The position numbers and the translations under genes were made by a program. Of a DNA stretch of 64,000 nt, positions 33,801 through 48,909 are shown in pieces. How positions within the stretch are numbered: position 1 is the stretch's first letter; every line of letters begins with the position of its first letter. The notes under the pieces are model-generated. The model worked only from the letters and a program-made list of their open reading frames with translations. It ran no database searches and was not told the origin of the DNA. Source of the stretch: Zizania palustris (Eukaryota; Streptophyta; Magnoliopsida; Poales; Poaceae); the NCBI GenBank assembly GCA_019279435.1, contig JAAALK010000086.1, forward strand, positions 18,211,913 to 18,275,912. Reading direction: 5' to 3'.

Positions 33801-36800
33801 GTGCGCTCGCCGCATATGAACGCGAGCTGATCGGCCTAGTCCACGCCGTCCGGCATTGGCGGCCATACTTATGGGGACGCCACTTCATCGTCAAGACCGA
33901 TCACTACAGTCTCAAGTACCTGCTAGACCAGCGCCTTTCCACCATCCCGCAGCATCACTGGGTTGGCAAGCTCTTGGGGTTCGACTTCGCCGTAGAGTTC
34001 AAGACGGGGTACGCCAGAGGACAGCATGATATTGGCACTGTCTGCCCCACGTTTCGACTTCATAGATCGGCTTCGACAAGCACACAACTCCGATCCAGCC
34101 CTGCGCGCGCTGCAAGAAGAAGTCAGGACGGGCACCAGACCGCTGCCATGGGCACTTGCGGATGGGATGGTCCAATACAGTGGCCGGCTGTACATCCCCC
34201 CAACGTCACCATTATTGCAGGAGGTGTTGATGGCCGTCCATGAGGAGGGACATGAGGGAGTCCAACGAACGCTGCACCGCCTCCGCCGCGACTTCCACTC
34301 CCCCAACATGAGGCGCGCAGTACAGGACCTGGTTCGAGCGTGTGCCGTGTGTCAGCGGAACAAATCAGAACATCTACACCCAGCAGGCCTACTACTTCCC
34401 CTACCCGTGCCACAAGGGGTGTGGACAGACATCGCCATGGATTTCGTCGAAGCATTACCGCGCGTCCGGGGCAAGTCGGTAATCTTGACAGTAGTGGACC
34501 GATTCAGCAAGTATTGTCACTTCATTCCACTTGCACACCCGTACTCGGCGGAAAGTGTGGCTCAGGCATTCTTTGCGGAAATTGTCAGATTACATGGCAT
34601 TCCGCAGTCCATAGTATCCGACCGCGACACAGTTTTCACCTCCAACTTCTGGCGCGAGTTAATGCGCTTGAGTGGCACAAAGCTCCAGATGTTGACGGCC
34701 TTCCACCCACAATCAGATGGGCAGTCCGAATCAGCTAACAGAGTGATTATTATGTATTTGAGGTGCTTGACAGGTGATCGGCCACGCGACTGGCTCCGCT
34801 GGCTACCATGGGCGGAATACGTCTTCAACACAGCATTCCAGTCGTCACTGCGCGAGACACCATTCCGCGTCGTTTACGGGCGCGAACCGCCGTCCATTCG
34901 ATCATACGATCCAGGCGAGACGCGCGTGGCAGCGGTAGCCAAGACCATGGAGGAGCGCACTGAGTTCTTGGAGGACATCCGTTTAAGACTGGAGCAGGCC
35001 CAAGCAGTGCAGAAGCGCCACTACGATCGGGTGCACAGGCCGGCCAACTTTCAAGTGGGCGACTGGGTTCTTCTCCGCCTCCGGCAGCGCCCCCCTGCGT
35101 CCCTTCCTCAGGCGCCGTCCAGCAAGCTCAAGCCCAAGTTCTATGGACCCTACCGCATCGTGGAATTCATCAACAACGCGGCTGTCCGGCTCGCCTTACC
35201 ACAGCAAGCACGACTACATGATGTCTTCCACGTCGGCCTCCTGAAGAAGTTCCACGGCGATCCCCCACAGGTGCCACCGGCCCTTCCGGCAGTCCGCCAT
35301 GGGGCAGTCATCCAGGAACCGGACCGTGCTGTCAAGGCGCGCCTGGCGCGTGGGGTTCGGCAGGTTCTTATTCACTGGAAGGGAGCGACACCAGCTTCGG
35401 CCACCTGGGAGGATGTCGACACTATCCGCAGACAGTTCCCACTCTTCCAGCTCGAGGACGAGCTGCCTCTCGAGGAGGGGAGAGATGTCATGTGGGGCCG
35501 CGTGTATACACGACGGCGCCGTGCGCGAGATGTGCGCCGGGCAGCGGAAAGGGAGGCGCGCAAGGCCCAGGAAGGGGGCTGCGGCTGAGTTTGAAAGTAG
35601 ATAAGGATTGTTAGTTTCTAATTCGAATAAATCTGGTTGTTAGTTTCTATTTCGAATAAATCTGGTAATTGTAGTTCTTATCCTTAGCTAGTTACTTAGT
35701 CCTTAAGTCTAGGAAGGGTTAGTTGGCCGAAAGGCTATATATATCCCTTGTAAGACAGATTATGGAATAAGAAGTATTTTGCAATCTAATCTCCCACTTC
35801 CCCTTTCATCAAGCCGCCGGCCAGGGATCTACTCCCAGCCGTCGAAGGGCAGCAGCGTGGGGGTATAACCCTGCTGCAGCTACGGACCGGGACTACGATC
35901 TCCGTAGTCGGGGTCCAGCTACCCTGGGCGTCAACGCCCTTGACAATATTTTAGGGCCGTGGCTGTCCTTTTCTTGGTTTGTTTGAGGTTACTTTGCAGG
36001 GTTCCTTGAATTGAACAATGGATCCTAGTAATCCTACTCTCTTCCCTCCCTGAGATAAAATTAGCTAAAGTAATCATTTTTAATTGCCAGAGAGTAAAGC
36101 ATGCTTGTTTCATGTCCACAAGCACAATTAGTTCAAGAATGTTTTATTGGATGTGTTCTATATGTTACTAAATACTAATTAATCCAAATAGAAGTTAATA
36201 TACTTAACGTGCATTGTGAAACTTTACTATGGTTACTCAACCTGTTATTCTGGAATATACTTGATATGTAGAGATATTGAATGTTTATTTCAAGAAGAAA
36301 CTGGAAGAATTAAATATCATGATGGCTGGATCTGATGGGAATGATCCATTTGGCAATCATGATCTTTTTGAAAGGAGTAATACCTCTGCTTGGCAATCTC
36401 AAATGGATATTGATGGTCAAGAACCTGTGATTTCAGAAAGTATAAATTTGGTTAAGAATATTGGAAAAGTTGTTCGAGATCTAAGATATCTTGGTTTTAC
36501 ATCAATGACTGAGGATGCATACTCTTCTGCAATAATCTGGCTTTTAAAGGTCCAAACTCAATTCTTTACCTAAGTAACACTAACACATACTGTGTCTGTT
36601 ATTTTCACATATACAGTCTTGAATCTCTGCCAGTATCCTTATTTTAACTACTCTCATTTGCAGTCCAAAGTTCATGAACTAGCTGGTGATGATTATAGAA
36701 TTCCTGTACTTGGGTGTGTCAAAAAGTGGATTCAGGTCCCTTTCTTATCCCCATTTTACTGTCATTCATTCAGAAGCATCATCCCAGTCTATGTCAAATT

Positions 36801-39800
36801 TATTCCGTGTTTAAGTTTCATTCATATGCACTTAAGTAGTTGGGCTTTGTAAGGATACTTATTCTCTGTAGGCTTAGCATGTTTTATCTCTCATCTTCAA
36901 ATTGGGAGAAGAGTTTAGTGTTAATGTAATAGAGCTGTCACAGTTGTGCATCTATCATGACTCATGAGCTAGTGCACCCTTCAGAACATTGATATTGTCT
37001 CATTGTTCTTGCAATTGCTTGATACCTCTTTTGAATCAGTTCTGTAAGTAGAATCATCAATAATTAACATTTTTCTCTAACTGTTCTTCGCTATCTGAAC
37101 ATGATATTTACTATGTGCTTATAGATTTTATCTATAAATGCTGCTTATCAGACTTTTCTGACAATACTTCTGGGCCTTGTCAGGCTGTTCCTCTTAAATT
37201 TTTGCATGCTCTATTGACATATCTGGGGGACTCTGTCAACAATGAAAGTGGATCATCTGGTCTCAAATCACCCTTGGCCTCACGTCCATCTTCCTTCCCT
37301 GGGATTGGTGTGCCTTCTGAAGCTCTTGTGAGATGGCACATGCGCCTTGAGTATTTTGCTTATGAGACCTTGCAGGACTTACGAATTGGCAAACTTTTTG
37401 AAATAATAGTTGATTACCCTGAGAGGTTAGTCATTTTCAATGCTGTTCACCATTTAAATGAGTTTGATATCCAAATATCATTTCTAACCTTTGGTATGCT
37501 TTAATAATTTTCTCTACCCTGTAAAGTTTAGAAGTGTATGCAGTTCTGGTACTTGTTTTATTGGGTAATGGTTGCGATGTCCTATGCAAATAATAATGGT
37601 TAATGTCCATTTAATCTTGCTGGTAATCTTCATTTATCTGAAGGAGGTCTAGTATACTTAACTTTTATGACCAGCCACCATCTTAATTTCCTTTCATGCT
37701 TTATATCATGTTTTTTCATGTCAAGATTATCCAACCTGTCCACATGGTCATCTCAAACTTCTGATCTGCTTATTATAATTCTTTTATGGCACATTAATAT
37801 AATTTTATTCTTTGTAATGTATGTGCCCTTAACTGGAATACAATTTTTAATCTGGATATTTTTGGGCACTGATGAAGCTCTCCTGCCATTGAAGACCTAA
37901 AACAGTGTTTGGAGTACACGGGTCAACATTCAAAACTTGTTGACTCATTTATCTCATCATTGAGATATCGTTTGTTGACAGCTGGTGCATCAACCAATGA
38001 TATATTACACCAGTATGTGTCCACTATCAAGGCATTACGGACAATTGACCCTACTGGTGTCTTCTTGGAAGCAGTAGGTGAACCAATTAGGGATTACCTG
38101 AGAGGTAGAAAAGACACTATAAAATGCATAGTAACAATGCTCACCGATGGATCTGGAGGAAACACAAATGGAACAGGAAATGCTGGGGATAATCTTCTGG
38201 AAGAGTTGAACAGAGATGCTGAAAACCAGGAAAATGTTGATTATGATGACCATACAAACATTGATGAGAAGCAAGCATGGCTAAATGCTGAAAGGTATAT
38301 TTGCTCTTTGTCTCTTTAGTTATAAGAAGGATTTGCTCCTTTGAAACATGGAACATTAATAGAGCTGCTATCACTGTGATTCCAACTTTTACAGCTGGGA
38401 ACCTGATCCTGTGGAAGCAGACCCATTGAAAGGCAGCAGGAATAGAAGGAAAATTGATATCCTTGGACTAATAGTTAGTATTATTGGGTCGAAGGACCAA
38501 CTAGTCAATGAGTATCGTGTAATGTTGGCAGAAAAATTGCTCAATAAATCTGATTTTGATATAGATTCAGATATCCGCACACTGGAACTGCTTAAGGTTA
38601 GACATTTGTGAATTTTTCTTATTAATTACATTTTCCTAGTTATTTTATTGATTTACATGGGGTGCATTATTCCATAGTTGTTGCCTCAAGTTTTTCTAAT
38701 GATGTTGTCGTCTTGGCAGATTCATTTTGGTGAGAGCAGCATGCAGAAGTGTGAGATTATGCTTAATGACTTGATTGACTCAAAGAGAACCAACTCAAAT
38801 ATTAAAACATCTTTATCAAGGACATCTCAAATTGGTACTGCTTAAACTGCAATTACCTGTAGCCCTGTACAGACCAAAAGTTCAAATTTTATGGCATTTT
38901 CAATTTTTTCTTTTTTTTTTGTCGGTAGGAACTGGGCATGACGTTTTTGATGCAACCATCATATCCTCCAACTTTTGGCCACCAATTCAGGCACGGTATT
39001 GAGCTTGCCTTTAATTGAAGTTATCGTGGTAAACCTTACGATAAATTAATGGCATCTGTCATGTCTTCCCTTTATTTTTTGCTGGGGATGACCTATGTAA
39101 TGATTCAAATTTTCAAATAGTCTTCAGTGACTCGATCTATATTGTAAATTGGTAATCCACAGTTCTGTATTTGTTGGCACTTGGCAGGCTATCACGTTGA
39201 ACTTGATGTTCAACCAAGTATCACGCACTTTCTGAATTACTAATGTTTTATCTTAACTGTTTATTCACTTGGCTGGAGTACAAATGACTTGTCTTGACTC
39301 ACTAAACTAAACCTCTCAATATCTGGCTCAAATGCAGACAGAAGACCTTACAATTCCTGTTTCAGTTGATCAGTTGCTGTCTGATTATGCTAAAAGGTTT
39401 CATCAGATAAAAACACCACGCAAGCTACTCTGGAAGAAAAATCTTGGAACTGTCAAGGTTAGAATGCAACTTTAAACTGAATGGGTAGCTATGAAGAAAC
39501 ATTCTGTCTTATGAATTTCCTTTTCTTTGTCCAGCTGGAACTGCAATTCGAGGATAGGAGTATGCAGTTCACTGTAGCTCCTGTTCATGCGGCAATCATA
39601 ATGCAATTCCAAGAGAATCGAAGGTAATAAAATTATTGTGCTTCATGATACTTTTTTACTTTTAACTGAAATCATTAATCTTTTCAGCTGGACTTCAAAA
39701 ACACTAGCTGCGGCAATCGGTGTGCCTGTGGATTCTCTTAACAGAAGAATAAGTTTCTGGACAAGCAAGGTGTGGCAAATATATATTTAGTATGCTGCAA

Positions 39801-40748
39801 TACCGTTAATAACTTTTGAATTATTTAGTCTCTGTCCAATCACTGTAGCACATTCATGCTTGGCATTCCTAATGATGATGGTATTGGACTCTCAATCGTT
39901 TTTATCGTGAGTTTTTCAGTGAACTTTTTAGGCTTATGATCAGATGGACTAGAGTACAAGGCAATTGAGACTCATTGCCATCTATACAAGAGTTGCAAGA
40001 AACATATACTTATGCTTAAAATAATTGGAATAGAAATGGATATCTGATATCCTTAAACATGATTTATGCTGCACGACGTCTGTATAGGCATTCCTGGAGA
40101 GAACTTCTCAAGTTAGTTTGATTAAAATACCCATTTATGATTTGTCCCTTTTTTGTACCATGTCGCAGGGCGTCCTGACAGAATCAGTCGGCCCAGATGC
40201 CGATGACCATACATTTACTGTTGTTGATAGCACATCTGATTTTAGCAAAAACAGCACGGTGAACCAACTCTGTGAAAGGTTTCAAATGGCTGAAGATGAA
40301 GGTGAAAGCTCAATTGCATCTGTTGAGGAACAACTTAGGAAAGAAATGACAGTCTATGAGGTTTGTTTCTTGAGATGTCAAAGATGCCTTCGCTACTTCT
40401 GCCATCTCTCAATTCTTCCTAGACTAAACGAAGTAACCAGTTCATTTTACGGCACCGCAGAAATTTATCATCGGGATGCTGACCAATTTCGGAAGCATGA
40501 CCTTGGACCGGATACACAACACTTTAAAGGCAAGATAAATGAGACACTGTCCATTCTTCCTCTTCCTCTCCCCCTCTACTATTAATCTTTGACTTGTTAA
40601 TATGTTCCAAAATTGCTCGTTTCAGATGTTCTGCATAGCCGAGCCATCATATGACAAATCACTGCAGCAACTGCAGAGTTTTCTTTCTGGTCTAGTATCA
40701 GACGAAAAGCTTGAGATGAGGGATGGATCATACTTGCTAAGGAAGTAG
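27840..40748 (+). CDS. APC2: Anaphase-promoting complex subunit 2
   Basis: APC2 is the cullin-like scaffold that, with APC11, forms the catalytic core of the APC/C ubiquitin ligase acting on cyclins and securin. Sixteen exons: 27840-28022, 29400-29489, 29893-30124, 36272-36549, 36664-36735, 37184-37425, 37878-38294, 38395-38596, 38720-38834, 38929-38990, 39338-39457, 39535-39623, 39688-39769, 40169-40360, 40461-40529, 40626-40748. All join in frame to about 855 residues, close to Arabidopsis APC2. Cullin-homology features (DLIDSKRTNSN, SSNFWPP, WKKNLGTVKLEL) occupy roughly residues 550-750. The C-terminal APC2 winged-helix region ends SYLLRK. Introns 10 and 15 use GC donors (CAG/GCACGG, AAG/GCAAGA). 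Intron 3 is 6.1 kb because of a sense-oriented LTR retrotransposon. Start chosen as the first ATG of the conserved frame; E2F-like sites lie just upstream. Confidence 0.95.
30676..31133 (+). repeat. 5' LTR of copy A
   Basis: 458 bp, TG...CA ends. Compared with the 3' LTR I see one substitution and a 2-base difference in a TATATA run, so the insertion is young. Confidence 0.92.
31253..35588 (+). pseudogene. Disabled gag-pol of chromovirus copy A
   Basis: Compared with the intact frame of copy B, three lesions are visible. A TGA stop at 33146-33148 replaces an Arg codon in RT. A TAG stop at 33749-33751 replaces a Gln codon in RNase H. A 38-bp deletion near 34006 removes the end of RNase H and shifts the frame. 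There is also an in-frame loss of one Leu codon before the RT core. Long open blocks remain: 31253-33148 (gag, zinc knuckle, protease LLDTGSTHNFIG, start of RT), 33176-33751 (RT with FFDDILIYS, start of RNase H) and 34026-35588 (integrase and chromodomain-like end). The last frame terminates inside the 3' LTR. Confidence 0.92.
35486..35945 (+). repeat. 3' LTR of copy A
   Basis: 460 bp, nearly identical to 30676-31133. Its first about 100 bases also encode the basic tail of the pol frame (MWGRVYTRRRRARD). Confidence 0.92.
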
Positions 40749-42861
40749 GAGTATCTGGACCAGCTTTGTTCAGCTCTTAGACCAAAGATGACAGGTAATC
40801 AACGAGGTACAGAATCATTTGCTGGTTACACCATGATCACCCGCTTCCTACCATGTACTCCATTTTGACTATCATTGTGCCAGGAACTGAAGAACCGATT
40901 CGTTCCCCTGACGCCATTCCACCTCACTGCGCGCAGTGCTGTTCTGCACTCGCTGTGCAACTCCTAGCTGAAGCGATGCTGAAAGTAGACAAGCACAGGA
41001 ATCCTGAAGCCTTTGAATGTTGTGCGTAGATTGAGTTGACTGGTGCCATTTGACGATGCGACGAACGTGTTCGATGTTTATTCTACATGGAGAAATGTTC
41101 ATCTTCCGCTGTGGATATGCCACCAAACGGGCCTGTGTCTTATTTATTGTGGCTGCGCTGACATTTAGTACTCTTTCCTTCTCGTGAAGAAACTAGATTT
41201 AGCATTCAAAATTTGTTTTATAAATATAAACTCTAAACTCTAAATCCCTTGTTTCTTTCGATTAACACGTGCATAATTAATGTATATCGGTTAATCAAGT
41301 GATACCATCTAACTTGCCTGAAAATTAGAGCTAATAAGGTTAATGAGAGTATTAAGCTGGAAACAAAGTTTTAATGATGAACTTTCTCTCCAACCCTATT
41401 GGCTAAATCTTCATTGTTAAACTGGCTGGATCAGTTATAGTTTGTTTCTCTTGTTTTCTTGTGGCTATTTGTATTCCCTTGACCTTTTGGTCCCTAGATT
41501 AATATACCTCTTCAGGAGACTCCTATTGTACATAAAAAATCATTTCTCTACACTAATCTATTTGATAATTGTTAAAAACCAAGTCTATGGGATGCTGGAA
41601 TTAGTACCTCGTATACAATTAGTACCTTGTTGGAACTGGGACGCTCGCCCTCATGCACAGACGGAGGAAGATAAACATTAGATACACATGGCTTCTCTTG
41701 CTAGCACTTGTCTCACTCACAGGAGAACTACATCTTTTTTTACGTTGCTTCTCTTCTCACAACTACATGCTTAAATGCGCATTAGTGCCTTGGCATGCAG
41801 GCCACTAACACACGCCCTCACTCTACTCGGTATGATCTGTCGCACAATCTGACCATGAACGTATGCCTCAAACTTGCCCAACAAATAAGCTAACAACTTG
41901 CCGATACAATATATCAAGATTAACATTCACTCCCCTAATTTTGATATACTGCCGCAGAAAGCGAATTTTTCCTTGCCCGGTCACCACGTCGTCTTCTCGC
42001 CGCACTGTTGATGCAGCTTCACTCCGGACGACACACGTCCTTGGCACACGAACGCCTTCTTCTTCTCTAGGTAACACACCCGGCGGCGCACAAATGCATA
42101 CGGCGATGCCGTTCTTTTCCGTTGCGATCTGCACTAATCGACCACTACGCGCTCACACACGGTTGACCTAGACAATCTCGGATAGATCGCTCGTCCGCTG
42201 CCATTGCAATGGCCAACAGGATTATGATACCAATTGTTGGAGCCGAACCGTACTTAGTGTCGATTGTGAGAGAAAGAAGATGATGCATGCTCCAAGTTTG
42301 CCGTTATGCCAACACTCCCACCTCAAATGCCATGCACGGATGCATCCCACCTCAAATGCCATGCACGGATGCATGCAGTGTCTGGTGAAGACTCTAACTA
42401 ACGCACGCACACGCGAAGCAGATCAAGCAAGATTATTCCTAACATTGCTTGATCTGATGAGATGTAGCACTGAAAACGGAATGTCTGAAAACATGAATTT
42501 TAGTTTGTCATTTCCAGGGAGGAGTTTCAGTGGGACGGCTAAATTTGCTGTCAAAAATGGGGCATTCAAATAAATAGGATTGGCGTTTTCTAATGGTGAG
42601 ATAGTAAACTGTTAACATGATGTTTGTAAGTCAAGATATCAGTGCAATCAAATTGTAAAAGTTCCTTCAGCCGTTTGTCACAAATCATGGCATGCCGCAT
42701 GCTTGACAAATTCAAGGGAAATGCACCAGGCATATATTACTCAATAATATAAAAGAAGTTACATTGACATTTCGAAAACCTAGTGGGTTTACAAACTCAT
42801 GCTACACTGACAATGTTGATTGCATTGCTGCAATACGAGCATCTATAGATAATGAAAGATA
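40749..42861. other. Intergenic DNA between convergent APC2 and ELP3
   Basis: APC2 and ELP3 end tail to tail about 2.1 kb apart. The segment at about 41580-42420 has a retroelement-like character: GATACCAATTGTTGGAGCC near 42228-42246 reads on the minus strand as an LTR end plus degenerate primer site. No gag/pol frame is present. No host gene is supported. Confidence 0.4.
42316..42373. repeat. 29-bp tandem duplication
   Basis: Two perfect adjacent copies of a 29-bp unit starting TCCCACCTCAAATGCCATGC, and containing GGATGCA. Confidence 0.9.
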
Positions 42862-47826
<4,965 letters not shown>

Positions 47827-48087
47827 CGGGTAAGGGTTTCCGCGAGGGGTTTTGGTCTCGGAGCTCCGGAGAGGCGCCTGCGCTTTTCCCCTTTTACATG
47901 CGCCGCACCAGATCTCAGCCTCGCACAGCCGTCCGATCATAATATGAACGGTTCAGATGAGACCACGTAGCCTAGCACGAGCCGGGAATGTAATTAAACT
48001 CGCCTTCCTCCTCTGTTCTCTTCCCAATCTCTCTCTCTTGCGGCGGCGGCGGCAAAGCGAGAATCGAGGCGACTCTGCAGCGGCGAG
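47827..48087. promoter_or_regulatory. Shared bidirectional promoter region of ELP3 and RPN7
   Basis: Only 261 bp separate the ELP3 start (minus) from the RPN7 start (plus), so this stretch must hold both 5' leaders and both promoters. It is GC-rich at the edges, with a pyrimidine-rich tract (TTCCTCCTCTGTTCTCTTCC) before RPN7 and no clear TATA box. A loose inverted pair, AGCCGTCCGATCA and TGAACGGTTCAGAT, sits near the middle. Confidence 0.8.
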
Positions 48088-48877
48088 ATGGACGGAGGCG
48101 TCGGCGAGGAAGGGAAGCAGCAGCCGCACCTGGTGCTGGCGCACAAGCTGTTCCTGCTCTCGCACCCCGACGTTGACGACCTCGCCAAGGTCGATCTCCG
48201 CGCCGACGTCCTCGCCGCAGTCAAATCCGATGGTATCAATCCCCTCCTCCCGAATCAACGGTCATGGCAGTTTCCGCTTGCCTCCTGTTTCCTGAACGTT
48301 TGTGGAAATTTGGCGTTTGATTTGATCCGATTGATGTGCTTGCTTCAGATATGGCGGCTCTGTACGAGTCGCTGGCGACCAACGGCGTGCTAGAGGTGGA
48401 TGCCGCGCTGCTCGCGGAGATGCGCGGAAGGATCGAGGAGGAGATCCGGAAGCTCGACGAGAAGTGAGTAGATCTCGCCTGTACACCTTTTCCTGCTCGA
48501 TTTTTAGTCTAGGTTCTAGGGTTTCATAAAAATCGTGGAGTTGACGCATCAAGTACCGGACCATGCAGCTCGCCATTTCACTTTGATAAAATGTCACTCC
48601 AAACGATTTTGTCAAATTACTCCCATTTCACTAACTAGTAGTGTGGATACGGTAGCAATATATGCCTTAGAACCCACTAATTTCATAGTGTGTCTCTAGT
48701 TTGTAATTTTTCAGTGCGCTTAATTTGATCTAACTGTTTCTGAACATCAATTGGTAACTGTTTTCTATGTTCTCTACCTTTCAATGTAACTAAATTTACC
48801 AATCGAGAGGGCAAGCTGTGCTGCTCTCTTTGAACCACTGTGATCTAGCTCCTGTTTGGGCGAGTTTGTAGGGCCTC

Positions 48878-48909
<32 letters not shown>

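Larger units (their letters stand above)
30676..35945 (+). mobile_element. Ty3/gypsy chromovirus copy A (in APC2 intron 3, sense)
   Basis: 5270 bp flanked by a perfect 5-bp duplication ATATT (30671-30675, 35946-35950). LTRs of 458 and 460 bp begin TGTCATGTGGGG and end CGCCCTTGACA. A primer-binding-type sequence CTGGTATCAAGATC follows the 5' LTR and a purine tract GAGGAGGGGAGAGA precedes the 3' LTR. gag, protease, RT, RNase H, integrase and a chromodomain-like tail are in Ty3/gypsy order. Size and tail suggest a small chromovirus, perhaps the Reina-like clade. The coding region is broken, so this copy is not autonomous. Host exons on both sides remain intact. Confidence 0.95.

Noticed and set aside
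42316..42373. Possible CRISPR-like repeat
   Set aside because: Only two adjacent copies with no spacer, in a plant nuclear context. It is a simple tandem duplication.
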